A DNA stretch of 64,000 bases, taken from NCBI RefSeq assembly GCF_047496725.1, contig NC_132980.1:10026572-10090571 (forward strand), given 5' to 3'. The notes under the pieces were generated by a model that did no database searches, was not told where the DNA came from, and was given only the letters and a program-made list of their open reading frames with translations. This DNA comes from Anoplolepis gracilipes. Lineage: Eukaryota; Arthropoda; Insecta; Hymenoptera; Formicidae. Numbering within the stretch: position 1 is the stretch's first letter; each line of letters starts with the position of its first letter. A program made the translations under genes and the position numbers. Positions 27,132 to 39,569 of the stretch are shown piece by piece.

Positions 27132-27567
27132 CTACGCGACGAGAGGGAGGCCAGGGAGGAGGTGAATGAGGGGAGAAACTCCAGCGCCAGGAAATCGACT
27201 TCCCCGGGCTGGTTGGCAACGGCGATACACGATCGCCAATTGTCTCCATCGCCACGCCGCGCCGGCGTTATACTAACAATGTGCTTTCGCATCCGCGTGC
27301 CGTGCAAAATGTAGGTAACGGAGAGTTTAATTAAACTCGCGGCGAAAGTCGGCCGCGACCGCGACTATCCCCTCGGAATCGGGAACGCGCTTCACGGCAG
27401 TCTATAATGGAATTTTGTTTCCGTCTTTCGCGAGAAGACGGTTCGTTTTTATTTTACGTCTCCTTCGAAAAATCATTGGATCGCTTTTGATTTTTTCCAC
27501 CACCGTCGTATTTTGACCGAACAACAGTTTTGAATTTTTTATTCTTTCTCTCTCTCTCTCTCCCTCC

Positions 27568-27589
27568 CCCCCCCCCGCCCCGCCCTCCC
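27568..27589 (-). other. G-quadruplex-capable run on the transcribed strand
   Basis: The plus strand reads CCCTC, twelve C, GCCCCGCCCTCCC. On the minus strand this gives at least four G-runs of three or more within about 25 bases, so the nascent intron RNA could form a quadruplex. Confidence 0.55.
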
Positions 27590-29525
27590 AAGAGATTTGA
27601 TCGGCAAATTTACCTCGCCATATATCGTGGCGCGGTTCGATTCAGCCGGCATAAAATTAAACGTTAAATAATAGAGAACGACGAGCGAAGGGGCGTAAAG
27701 GGGACGGCGAGCGCGCGGTGAGTCGTGAATAATTTCGCGCCATCGACCGGACCGCTGAGCTCCTCGAGATCCGTCGTACGCGTCACATTCGTCCGATTCG
27801 TGGACACGCTGCCCCGGATCGATCACGCAGATCAATATCTTTTGTCTTACTCAACGTATATCGTATACATGCATATTTCGTTTTACATCGCTTTTTCCTT
27901 TCTCCGTTCGCCCTTTCGTTCTTACGTTACGCCACTCACGTCGCGTTCCGGCCATTCCTCCTGGAAATCCTCTCGTCCCCGTCCGTCCAGCTGGGAGCGT
28001 CCGATCCGGGACACAGTACCTATTCCATTCTTTATCTCTCCGTTTCTCCGTCTTATTTCGCCGCGGTTACGCTCGCCGCCGCACAAAGCCGACTCCAATT
28101 ACACCCGGGATACCGGAATCCCACCTCGTGTTCGCTCGGCCGGGCAATTGAAAAATAATAGAAGCTCCTCCGGCCGTCCCTACGCAGCCTCTATCCTCGT
28201 ATCTTCCTCTCTTTTTCTTTTTTTTTTTTCTCTCCGCCCTCCCCTGGTATTCCCCGCGGGAACGTGCAGGCTACGAGCGAGGATAGAGAGATACAAGTCC
28301 GGGGCTGATAAAGAAATCGAAAAAATGGGGGGAGGTGAAACGAGATACCCGAGATCGGTTAAACGGTTAATCGACGTCGACCCGAGTATCGATTAATCAA
28401 AAGCGAACCACGAACCCCGGCGCAGGGCGTCTCGATTTACAAATGGTCCTCTCTCCTCCTATTTCGACGATAAGCGGATCTTTATTGGATGGTTGGGCTG
28501 TCCCGTGGGACCCGCCAGGGTCGATTACCCGATGCCAGTTCCAAGATGCCTACGGAGAAGGCGAGAGAATTTCGCGACTAAAGAAAAAGTAGCTGCTTGT
28601 AGCAGCAGCAGCAACATCTAAATTTCCGCGGCCCTTTTTCGATATCCCGCGTATGGGATTTGTAGCGGAAATAGGCTCAGGAAATTAATAAAGAATATGA
28701 TCGGTAAATAGAGCGACAAACAAAGAATTTTACAAATCACAAACATTTTTATTTGAAATTTATTGAATGAATAGATTTCGCTCTTTCCCTTTCTCTCTTG
28801 CTTGAAACAAAATTATTTTGCTCAAATGTATTGTACATAAAATTTATAATTTAACAAATGTGCTTTTCATATTTTATGTAAATTTTATATAAATAACATA
28901 AAATTAAATAATTTATGCATTTATATCATAAGTTTCATTAAGAAAATCGCTATTGAAAAAAAAAAAAACTCTTACCTTTCAAAAACGCCGAAAGTGATAT
29001 ATATCACGATTATAAGTCGATTACATAAAGAACGACGAGAACGCCCGATAGATTCGATAAACGCGAACAAACAGCGGGGATCCCCGATCGTGTCGGGCAA
29101 AGCGCCTCGAATACGTCACACACGGCATTCATCTCTGGCTCTCCGGATTTGCATGGATTTTCGCGAGGTTCGTGCGTACACAGGCCGGGGGAGAAGAAAG
29201 GGGAGAAGGGCGAGGAAAATGAAAGAGAAGAAAAAAAAAAAAAAAAGGATAGGCTTGGAGAGGAGGTGGCGAAAGGATGGAGCTTTGGCGGAGAAAACTC
29301 GTGATCCCTGTCGGCGAAGCGAACGGACAGCGAAAGCGGCAGATGTCTCCTCGCGCTCACCGAGCCGCGAGATATATTTTCTATCTCGCAACGCAAACGT
29401 GCGCCGCATTTTTCGGAGAGCGAAAGAAAGGATCTTCTCTTCCGCGTGACGATGTACATTTGTTACAATTGCATCGAATCGGAGGATTTCTTATCGAACG
29501 AGACCGAGGCGCGGCGCGAATGCGA

Positions 29526-29571
29526 AAGACTTTCTCTCAGCGATGAGAGAATCGCTGAGAGAAAAAGTCTT
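29526..29571. repeat. Short strong hairpin
   Basis: AAGACTTTCTCTCAGCGAT and ATCGCTGAGAGAAAAAGTCTT pair as a 19-bp stem broken by a two-base bulge, with the 6-nt loop GAGAGA. The loop and stem are too short for a typical microRNA precursor. Confidence 0.6.
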
Positions 29572-31057
29572 CCTCCGTCATCTCGATTAAGATTTTCCGG
29601 AATTTCAGGGAAATTCATCACGGTCAACATCCGCGACTAAGAATTTTCTGCCACCATTCGCGTTCCTCTATACGATTTGCCAGTGACAAATCATTAAACG
29701 CAATCTGTTGTTCGGGTCGGTTAATCCGTCATGCGAAGAAAAGACGGGAGTCGGACTTGAGTTTGAAGAGATCGTCTCCACCCGTGACGTAAATCGTATG
29801 ACGGTCGACAAGGGACGGCGACTATTAAACGTTAATTATACTACGAAATTTACTTAGAAATATGAGGAAAGAGAAGGACGGGGAAAGCCGACGGAACTGG
29901 AGGGTCGACGAAAGTAAGGGCGAGAGAGAAGAAAGAGAGGAAGAAGGCACGGTTAGAACAGATTGGAGAAAGAGGCAGCGAGGCAGAGAACTGAACGCAG
30001 AATGCTGGAAACTACCCCGGAAACTAACTCGACGGCTTAAGAAGAGCGGAGTCTAGGCTGCCGGAGATGGCCAAAGTTTGCCCCTTGATTAGACATTTAT
30101 GGCAGGGAGTTGTAAACGAGCGTTACAGACATTAATTAGCATTTATTATTCATCATGGCGCCTGCCACGTTCAATCGGCGTGAATCGACCGTCAAACGCG
30201 ATTCCGTCGATTTCGAAACGATTATCATATCGTTTACCATTAACCGTCTCGAACTAACTGTTTCTTCTCATCATTTACAGGTTAAATCCAAAATTATCGC
30301 TCGTAAATTGCTCGAGCGAGTCACAGCTGACTCGAGATTGTTGGTCGATCAACGCTCACCGCACGACCTTCGATTCGCTCCGAAATCCATTCGGAACGAA
30401 GCACCGATAATTCCGTGGAACGCGCTCTGCGGTCCTCAGGATCACCGACGCGTCCGTCCGTCCGTCCGTCCATCCGTCCGTGTTCCCGCTACACAATGCA
30501 CTATGACGAACTTTGCGGCCAGCTTTGCGGACCTTTGCGGAAGAGCGCGTCGGCATCATCCTACGCGCGCCCATAAAACTGATCCATTACAGACGCAGTT
30601 CTATGGTTGCGCGACCATAACCGCCGCAACAAAGCCGTTTGCTTCTCCCTCCCCCCTCCCCCTCCCCCTCTCCCTCCTTTCCGCCCCTCTGTCCTGAAAG
30701 CAGCCTTTATAATGAGACAAGCTTAATTGGTTTGACAACCGCTACGGGCACTTTCATGCATTAACCCTTTCTGCTTTTCTACCTCCTCTCTTCTCATCGC
30801 CGTTCTTTGCTCTCATCGGCTACATCCTCCTTCGTTCAGGATTTTATTGCGAAAATGTTTATATATTAATATAAATGTTTATTATTTTTTTTTATTTCAA
30901 GATTTATATTTTCGAGAAAAATATACTACTTTAATATTATGTAATAATTTCAAATTTTCCCAACAAGTTTGTTTTTTAAATATTCATTAATTTAATAAGA
31001 AGAAAACAGTTTATGACTATCAAGCAACTCTTACGCATTTATATTTTATCATTGTTG

Positions 31058-31058
<1 letters not shown>

Positions 31059-31102
<44 letters not shown>
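31059..31102. repeat. Compound (GT)n-(TA)n microsatellite
   Basis: A few GT units run directly into about 16 TA units. Confidence 0.9.
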
Positions 31103-31106
<4 letters not shown>

Positions 31107-31628
31107 AAAATAATAATTAAAATATCTCCTTGTTTCAATTTTATAAAATGAATTAAAAAGAACACTCTTTAACCAATTATTTCAAAATGATTACTCTGTC
31201 GAGATATTTCAGAATTATTTTCCTCACAATCGCTATAAAATAAAGCAACGTATAAGGGAGAATCCACTTGTGAAACATCCTACACTTGTGTCCCTCGCTC
31301 ACCCTCGTCGTGTCCATCATGAATGCAGTATTATAACGGCCGAGATCGGCTTGTGATCGCACACGCCCGTGACACATAGTCACGGGCGTTGATGTATGGC
31401 GCGACATAGATTATGTGCGCATACATATACACACATACATATATACGTAAAATTACACCGTCTCTCGCTCATCAACCGAGCGGCGCTCCTTTATCACTCT
31501 CTCTCGGTTAGGAATCGCGTGCGAGCCTACGCGCGTGTGTACGTGTGCCGACATGATGCGGTATTTCTAGGAGAACGTTAATTAATAATTTAATCGAAGA
31601 GAGCCTGCTTCGGTCCTCAAATACGGAA

Positions 31629-31652
31629 GGGGGGGGGGGAGGGCAAGGGGGT
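31629..31652 (+). other. G-quadruplex-capable G-run
   Basis: Eleven G, A, GGG, CAA, GGGGG gives enough G-triplets for an intramolecular quadruplex on the plus strand. A similar run of fourteen G lies at 35,100-35,113. Confidence 0.5.
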
Positions 31653-31698
31653 GCAGGCTCTCTAATTAAAACCGACCTGCGCTCATGTGTACGTGTAT

Positions 31699-31700
<2 letters not shown>

Positions 31701-31762
<62 letters not shown>
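31701..31762. repeat. (GT)n microsatellite, 31 units
   Basis: A pure GT run of about 62 bp, preceded by interrupted GT/AC and followed by CACACG-type sequence. Confidence 0.9.
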
Positions 31763-31763
<1 letters not shown>

Positions 31764-33916
31764 GGCACGCACACGCAAAAACACACGCGCCCCACTCTCT
31801 CGTGCTCTCGTGGTACTTGTGGTTTCGGGCTGCCGAGCAAAATAAAGAGAATCACGATGTCCACTTTGCGCGGTAAAAAGACGGTCGCGAGAATCGCTCG
31901 CCGTCTGTTTCGTTTTATTTTAATTCTCGTTACAACACGACGTTACACTCTCCGCGGAGAGGAGACAAGACAAGCGCGCACGACTATTTATCTTCGGTTT
32001 GGTTTTCGGTTGGCTTTGTCGTCGGAATCGTCGTGCGTGGAGAAATCTCGCCAGCGAGAGAGACTCGACGGTGTCTGATCGATGGATGCGATGTGCGACG
32101 GCGACGGCGACGGCGACGCGTCGCGTCGTCTTGCTTTACGTTGTAACAAAATTCAATGCGGAAAACATTTTCGCGTATATTTAATGCAGTGTTGCATCAA
32201 AGCGGCAATAATGAAGCTGCATGATAAATATAAAGTAAACTGTATTACGAATGAATAATGAGCGTAATAATAATAAGTGTTGAAAATTTAATGGCCAGCG
32301 TCGTTGTGGGATGTGTCCGTAATGAATATTACAAATTCGCGCGCAACATACGAGATTTTATTCAATTTATATATAAGTCATATAATATGTAACAGTTTAA
32401 CAACGCCACAGAACGTAATATATTTTATTTAATTGTTAATCACATCCGCTACTGAGTCTTGATAATGGAAACGAGCGTACAAAAACAATTTTCTCCCTCC
32501 AATATATATTGATGCTGGTATATGTAATTTCTGCGTAACGAGTTTCTCGGCCAATCTCAAACTGCTAGAAGTACGCACTATATCCCCAACGACCCGCGTA
32601 TATCCCGCGATCCAGGGTCGTCATAAAGGACGGCCATTGTCCCGCGTGAACCCCAGTTTATCACTGTGTAACTTGGCGAGAGGGGGACGAGAGAGACAAA
32701 TACCTATTGGTCAAGATGGTTTATACGATACTGCAGCCACAATGTCGCCCTGCCGGTTATACGACCGAGCATTTACTCTCCGAAAGTAATCGTAGTCTCG
32801 CGAAATAAATTGCAGTAAACCCCAAAATTTCTCCGGTGCGTTTAATAGTCCGCGATATTAAATCGGTGCAAAGAGATTTTTATCGAAACGTGAGAAAATT
32901 GTTACTTCAATATTGTACATCGCGTATCATACACAGTTATATAATGCATAATTAAAAAAAATATAAATATCGCACGCATTATAAATAAATCATTTTGAGA
33001 AATTACAAATTTTGAGCCAACTATATCTTTGTATTTCTATTAAATTATTATCGCGTCAACTCACACATATCAAATCGTAATGTTTGAGCGACAAGCCAAA
33101 GTAGTTGTGGGTCGGACAGACGGTGCCGTTGAAACGGGGCAACGATATAGCGTTGCCCAAGTATTCAACGAGATTTCATGCGAGCATTTCATGCGTCTCT
33201 CTTACTAAAGGGACAAGCACCGACAAGAACCGAGAGAGGATAGACGCGATGAGTGTCAGGTTTCGCGTTTTGTAGTCGGACGAGAGAGAGAGAGAATGGC
33301 GAATTGTGCAGAACCTCGTTCGAAAGGGTTAATGACCAAGCGTACAGACTTGAAACATTGTATTTCGCGGCATTTCCGCAGGCTATTTTGTGAATCCCGG
33401 AACATCCGACGCGGCACGAGAAGATTTCAGCAGCGAGAAATGCAATCGCTGCTCGACCGATCTCTGATGTAGCGGCGCGAATATTGATCGTGATTATCAA
33501 AGGATTGCGACAAGGGAATAATTATGTGCAAATGTGATAAACTTGAGCATGAAATTTCTAAAAACATTTTGACGAATAATACTAAATGAGATGAGATTAT
33601 GTATTTTTGTAATTTGCTCGCGTTGTAGTAAATGAATTAGTTCCAATTTTCTGGAAAGAAGTTATTATGCTATAATTTTCGTATATAAACTTAGTTTGAA
33701 ATATATAACTGAAACTTCCTTTTGGCATTGAAAGATAAATGGTCTACACGCTAAGTTGATTCAAAATAAATTGTCCATAGAAATGGCGAACACTTGAAAG
33801 TGTTGCGCGATTGCCGTAAGAGTCGGCAATTACGAAATTAAAAGATCAATTTCGTAAGTAAAACCGGCGCAAGGGAAATTTCTAGAACAAGACTCTAAAG
33901 TAAATATCGCACTTAC

Positions 33917-33947
33917 CAACGGTACCCTCGGCCACCCTTGGGACTTT
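33917..33947 (-). other. Candidate 31-nt microexon
   Basis: On the minus strand a pyrimidine-rich stretch (CTCTTCCGACCCGTCTCGAC, then CTTTCCTAAG) is followed after 31 nt by a strong donor, GTTG|GTAAGTG. One frame reads KVPRVAEGTVG. The length is not a multiple of three, so including it would shift the frame. The AAG acceptor is acceptable but not strong. Only the splice-site pair supports this; no protein family is recognised. Confidence 0.2.
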
Positions 33948-34308
33948 CTTAGGAAAGGTCGAGACGGGTCGGAAGAGCGATATTAATATGGGCTTTCTAC
34001 GTGACACATGCTCCAATTCTCTAAAAGTCCATTAGAGGAATCACGAGATGGTCCAGAGACGTCGGGGAAAACTATCGTTCGAACCGAAATGTACATTAAC
34101 CAAAAGTACGGCGACCACGAAAGCGTAGATTTTAGGAAACCCGACCAACTCCCTCGCAACTAACGCAAATTAGTCGCTCGAGTAAAACATAAACGAAGAA
34201 AAGTTTTGTCGTTATTTTATGCGAGGCGATATATAACGGCGTAAGCAAAAATAACGTACAATAATTAAATCTGAGATAAATGATATTTTGCAGGAAATTA
34301 AATAACAG

Positions 34309-34312
<4 letters not shown>

Positions 34313-34346
<34 letters not shown>
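34313..34346. repeat. (CT)n microsatellite
   Basis: Pure CT run of 34 bp. Another CT run of about 26 bp lies at 34,951-34,978. Confidence 0.9.
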
Positions 34347-34348
<2 letters not shown>

Positions 34349-34946
34349 AGAAACATGTCTTAAAATAAAATTCTTTATCTTTGCAATTTTTATTTTAGAA
34401 AGACCAAATTTATCCTGAGGTATAAGTATAAATCAAATTACGCTACTATCCTCCAATTTCGACCGTCCGATCGCGAGAGCACCCCGATCACGCTTTTCAG
34501 TTGCCGCGGATCTCCGACCGTAATCTTCAATTACCGCGCCGGCATGATCCATGTTATTTCCTAGAAAAGGGGAATTTTCTCGACGACGATTAAGGATCTC
34601 CATCCTGTTTTTGTGCCTTTGCGGGAAGGAGCATTCGTTGCCGAACCACTTCAAACTTCCGCGCACGTTTCACGATGATTCTTGAAATCCCACAGTAGCG
34701 GAGTCAAGAGAAGCAAGAGGGAAGCGAGGGTAAGAGAGAAGAGAGAAGGGTGGGTGGAACGGCGTGACCACGCCAGTGGAGGGTTTATCCCCGAGAGACG
34801 TGGCGTTCCATGTTGCCCCATTCGGACCGGAATCACTTCCAGCCGGATAGGCCTGGAGAATGGACAGTGGAACGTAGGAAGCCTAATCGCGTTTGCACGA
34901 CCAATCCCTAGCCTTTAAACCATGCGATGGAGCAGTGTCGTCTATT

Positions 34947-34977
<31 letters not shown>

Positions 34978-36259
34978 TCCTCCCCGGATCTCGGTGTTCG
35001 TCCAGCAAACGTGCGCAATCCCGCGCGTCATCCGTTTAATTTTTAACAACGTGTTCCATTCTCGAAATTACGTCGGATGTCTGCCGCGGGGGAGAGGACG
35101 GGGGGGGGGGGGGCACGAGCGGGTAATTCTACGTGATGCTTCGAAAAGGAGAAACCGAAATCGAAAAAGAAATAGATAAAAATATCGCTCGATTATACGT
35201 AATGAAAGCAAATTTTACTTGAATTTAAAAAATTTCTTTTTTTATTTATTATATATTTGAGATAATTTTAGAAACATAATTTGACATGTGCAAGAGATTT
35301 TTCATAATTTAGACAATATTGTAAAAGTTAAAATTTCAAATTGATAACTATTGTGAAAAATTTTATTACGACATAAATGGAAAATTAACTGCACTATTGT
35401 AAAGAATATTACGAGAAAAATTGCGCGAGAATTTTCATAAATGAACTGGAGTTTTCGTAAAAAGAACTGGGCTTTTTGATGCATAATTGTATTTAGGTAT
35501 TAGTTTTATTTCTCCGTCGACTAATATTTTTTATTCTATTTCAAAAATTTTATTTCCAAAAAAATCTTTTAATATTTTTTGTTTCAACGTTATGTGCAAA
35601 TGTTTGCATTTTCCAATATTCTTAAATCAAATAATAATATAATGTTTTAATTTATAAAAATCAAGGAATTAATTAGAAAAAACAACTTTATCCGAGTCAA
35701 TTTTTGTCGCAGAGAATTGATTTCTTTTATCAGCTGATTGTACTAGCATCATCAAAGGCACAGAGCAATTTTTTTCTTTTTTTCTAAATAACAAAATTAT
35801 AAAATATCGAGGTAGAACAAAGAAACGAAGAAAAGCGCGATATAAGAAGGCTTGATTTTTCATAAATAAAATTATAGCAGTATAGACGTGAAAAGTACGG
35901 CGCGGGGGATGCAGCGCAAGAAGGGTGTTATCAAGCCGACAGATAGATCTCTGGAAAGAAGACTCGCTTTCTGCTCGACCGGAATAACGGAGGTCGAGAT
36001 ATCTAATCGAGATATCTCGATCCGCGCCATACGCTCGAACGACCTTCGACTTCCGTAGGACCGTGGGGCAAACGAGGAGCGAAATCCGTGGCGCGTAAAT
36101 TTCCAACCCCTGATCTACTCCGGTCTCGGGAGAGGGAGGAGGAGCGGGGGGCAGGGGAAAGGGGCGCGAGAAACGAGAGGCGGAGACGTTCTCCGGGAAA
36201 CTCTGTTCGAGGATGCACCTTCGAGCGTGAATTTCCTCGACTCTCGCGACATGCAAGGT

Positions 36260-36262
<3 letters not shown>

Positions 36263-36305
<43 letters not shown>

Positions 36306-36404
36306 AAAGCTTTGGCATCTCGGAACGCGTGAATAAAAGCACCGAAGAGATGCAACTCCTCCCCCCTTCTCACTCTCTCTCTCTCTCTCTCTCTCCCTCT
36401 CTTC
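36263..36404. repeat. (GA)n and (CT)n tracts facing each other
   Basis: A (GA)n run at 36,263-36,302 and a (CT)n run at about 36,371-36,404 lie about 70 bp apart in inverted orientation. They could pair as a simple-sequence hairpin in RNA. Confidence 0.85.
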
Positions 36405-36700
36405 GTTGAATTGACTACGAGAGATTGCGCTTGTCTTCCGGTGGACGAAACGAAAGGTATGACGCGTTGAATATGCGCCGAATGGCTTTGGCTGAATAGG
36501 AGAACACGATTTACCATATCTCATGCATGTGATGAATGATAAAAATTGACTGCCGGAAAAGCCCGGAGATTTTTCCTCGACAGTCCGCGCGTCGCGAAAA
36601 TGTCGACAAAAAAATTGATCAAAATACAAGCTTCGCTTAAGAGATACGCGGTACGCGATTCAAGACGGTCGCTTCTCAACTATTCTAAGAAAAATCTTAC

Positions 36701-36858
36701 CTTGGCTTTCTAAACTACAGTTGTAAGAAAGAATTCGCGATGACGACCGAAATGATATCAAGCGTTCGTCTGTCGCACGAAATTCTCGGGATTCAAGCGC
36801 GGACCACCGGAATTCGTCTGATGCATAGTCGATCTCGCGGTGAGTTACCAGGCGGATG
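36701..36858 (-). other. Weak candidate exon, 158 nt
   Basis: An acceptor-like CATCCTGCTCTTCAG on the minus strand and a donor AAG|GTAAGA enclose 158 nt that are open in one frame (begins IRLVTHREIDYASDEFRW). The segment is CpG-rich, where open frames arise easily, and the peptide is not recognised. It is listed because both splice signals are reasonable and lie on the strand of the host gene. Confidence 0.15.
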
Positions 36859-39512
36859 CTGAAGAGCAGGATGCGCGTGGCGGTTTGGTTTCTCCAGGGA
36901 CCACCCGCCGCGCGCTGTCGGTTATGCGGGCGCGAGAGCCCCTCGAGGGGCGGTGGCGAATCTTCGGGGGCGGAAGAGCGGAAAGTCAAATTTGCTCATG
37001 ATAATGCTGCGAATTTCTCACGGAGAAGCGGAAACTGTTTGCGTCCCGTCGACGACGTTCGCGCTCGAAATCTCACGAGAAAGGAGTAGAAACTATAAAA
37101 GCCGCCGAGAGAGAAGGGAGAGATTTATCTCTTGACGTTATGTCACGATAATAGACAGATATCCAGCGTAAGTCGACGAGCGTCTATAGCCAATATTTAT
37201 GCATTTAATAAATAGTACCTCAATCATTATTATTGTATTATTAACGTTTAAATTGTAATATATCAAACTTCTGCCTTTTTTTTTTTTTTTTTTTTTTAAT
37301 CGCGAGCTAAAGGAAAATTAATAATGAAGAAAAGTCCACGGCGAGCTAATCCTAGTCTTATCTGTATACCAAGTTCGTAATATCAGACAGTATTGTCGAT
37401 ATTGATAGATTGAAATAACCGTGCCCGATGAAAGCGATGGTTGGAATTTTGACAAGTAAATCGAAGAGTTGCGATTTAAGTTGAATGAGACTCGGAAACT
37501 TCGCTTCTCCATCGCCGTCAGATTAGTGCCGCTCTAACAGACTTTGTTTTAGTCTAAAGAAAAGATCGCTACGGACTTTCGAAGCATGGGTAAACACGAA
37601 GCTTCAACGGCACTCTAAAGACGATTATCGAATGCAGAACAATGACCCGTCTTCGAGTTGTTCCTTTCCTGACGAAGCTGAAACTGGCGGAGAGCGGAAC
37701 GCTTTATTCTACTAAAACGGCGTCCGGATCTGACAGTTGCCGTTCTTAACAGTTCTCCGATTTCAAATTTAACATCGTTAAAGTGATTAGAAGTTGGCAA
37801 GTATGTAATTCCGACATGCAACAACCCCGTAGTTTTCGCGACAAGAAAATATTTGCAAATATGATACAAATTGCTCCGAAATAATTACGATGAAAAAAAT
37901 TAAGCAATACTGATTGACTTGAATTAATAATTGGGCCATTTCTTTTTAAATTCACGCTAGAATTATCTCAAGTTCATGTTACAACGTTTCTAAAATAATC
38001 GCGTCGAAAGAATACCTGAATTGTTCCAACAGTTAATCTAACTCTGCAAGAAAAACAGATCGTGCCAGACGCGTTCAACAATTAACATTAATTATTAAAA
38101 CCCCACTTGGAGGAAGAAAAGATCGAGTCATTGAGGTTCTCGTGATCGTTACCTTCCTATTTCTTCCGGCGCAATATCGCTCTTTCGGCAAGAATCGGTA
38201 AAACATTTCTCGCGTGCCGAATGCAGTTAAAATTCGTGCGCGGTTGCTTGCCTACAATATAAATATCGAAAATGGTGGAGCATCCGGAGAATCGTGATAA
38301 ACGACTCGAAAATTTTCCGATTCTCTCTCTCTTTCTCTTTCCTTCCCTCTTTGCGAGGCCTCCTTCGCTCTGCTAAAGCCCGAAGCTACACGATCGACCG
38401 TGACAGAAAAGTTCATGTGAGCGTCTAGTGCAGCGGCCCACACACATACAAGCAAGTAGTTACGAAAATTCGATGCCCAAGGGAACGGCTAAGTTAAAGG
38501 TACCGAGAGTACCATAAATCCGTTTAAATTGCAACGACGACCCTCGCACGATCCGGAGATCGTGAGCAATTATCTGTCAGCTCGCCTCCTCTTTCGTGGT
38601 CCGCCGATTCTCTGCAAAACTCGCCGTTTATCTTGGCATCTTTCCACAAGCCATACAAAATCGAGCAGAAAAATTTTAACGGCGTTAATCACCGAGAAAA
38701 AAAGCCTCAAATGCCCGAATGATCTCCAAAAATTTTCAACACCCAATTTTACGTCTAATATTACGTGATTAATAAATGTAATATTTATTATGAAATTATG
38801 ATAAAAGTTTACGATTGCGATTATTATTATAAAAATTGTTATTTTTATGTCAAGCGTGAAATTAAAGTCTACCAATAATACGTGCGCGTCTCGATAATGA
38901 TATTGTCTATCGATGAATACTGCAACGAAATAGAAATAAAAGAGAGGGAGGCGAGATTACAGTTATCGCTGTTGTCGGCGGCCTTCGCTCAACCTATTCC
39001 TCCGTTTACGATCGCGGAAGCACTACTTATTCGGCTACGGTGTTACAAGCGCACGCTCGAGAATCGGCGCGCGTGTGAAAGAACAATAAAATAAATGTCG
39101 TAACGCAGCAATAAGATGGTCACGTAGTCGAACGGAAGCACGTAACGCCGCGACATTTGCGTCGCCGTCTTCGCGCGAGAAATGGAAGCGCGCGATAAAA
39201 TTTGCATAGCTCGATAACGTTCTCGAGACTCTCGATTCGACTTAAGAACTTTCTCCGGCCGCGTAATTGGTTGGGTCAATCGACAGCGATTAAAGATTCT
39301 AAACAATTTTCTCCATGCATATTTAATTCGCAATTGTGTGCGTAATAAAACTGAGCATATACAGAGCAAATACTGAACAAATGCGTGATTCTTTTATACA
39401 TATATTTATGTATGTATGTGCAAATATAATATTTACATATATATTTATATATATATTATATATTAATATTTTAAGATTGCATGAGTGTGTATATGATGTG
39501 AGTCAAACTTAC

Positions 39513-39569
39513 CACCGGAAACGGTGCTGTAGGGAACGGACGAAAATTCGAAAGGTCTGGAATTCTTAC
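39513..39569 (-). other. Recursive splice site with a 57-nt candidate recursive-splice exon
   Basis: On the minus strand the acceptor TTTTTCTGTTGCAG is followed immediately by GTAAGA, so an acceptor and a donor are joined with no exon between them. A second, very strong donor (GTAAGTTT) follows after 57 nt. If kept as an exon it adds 19 codons and continues frame 0 from the upstream exon without a stop (VRIPDLSNFRPFPTAPFPV); another frame is also open (KNSRPFEFSSVPYSTVSG). In flies, such sites let long introns be removed in steps. In vertebrates, a downstream donor defines a short RS-exon that is then usually skipped. The site lies about 23.0 kb into the intron. It could also be an ordinary 57-nt cassette exon that happens to begin GTAAG. 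Confidence 0.55.

Larger units (their letters stand above)
24562..33916. other. Non-coding stretch containing a GC-rich domain
   Basis: From about 27.3 to 32.1 kb GC and CpG content rise, and long chance frames appear on both strands (for example 27,725-28,396 and 30,155-30,697 on plus). They have low-complexity Ser/Arg/Pro composition and no family match. A good plus-strand acceptor (branch-like CTAAC, then TTTCTTCTCATCATTTACAG) lies at 30,279 without a convincing donor downstream. A CGTC tandem is at 30,459-30,481. The domain could be regulatory or hold an unrecognised transcript. Confidence 0.4.
33948..39512. other. Non-coding stretch left of the 39.5-kb recursive site
   Basis: Holds CT/GA runs, the G14 run at 35,100, an AT-rich interval at 35,180-35,880, a T run near 37,277-37,298 and the weak exon candidate at 36,701-36,858. 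A 282-codon minus-strand frame at 35,669-36,517 reads through simple repeats and is not considered a gene. Confidence 0.45.

Noticed and set aside
27725..28396. 223-codon plus-strand frame
   Set aside because: It lies in CpG-rich, stop-poor DNA with Ser/Arg/Pro bias, begins at a non-ATG codon and has no recognisable domain or splice signals.
35669..36517. 282-codon minus-strand frame
   Set aside because: It reads through GA/CT microsatellites (Leu-Ser and Arg-Glu runs), and no protein family is recognised.
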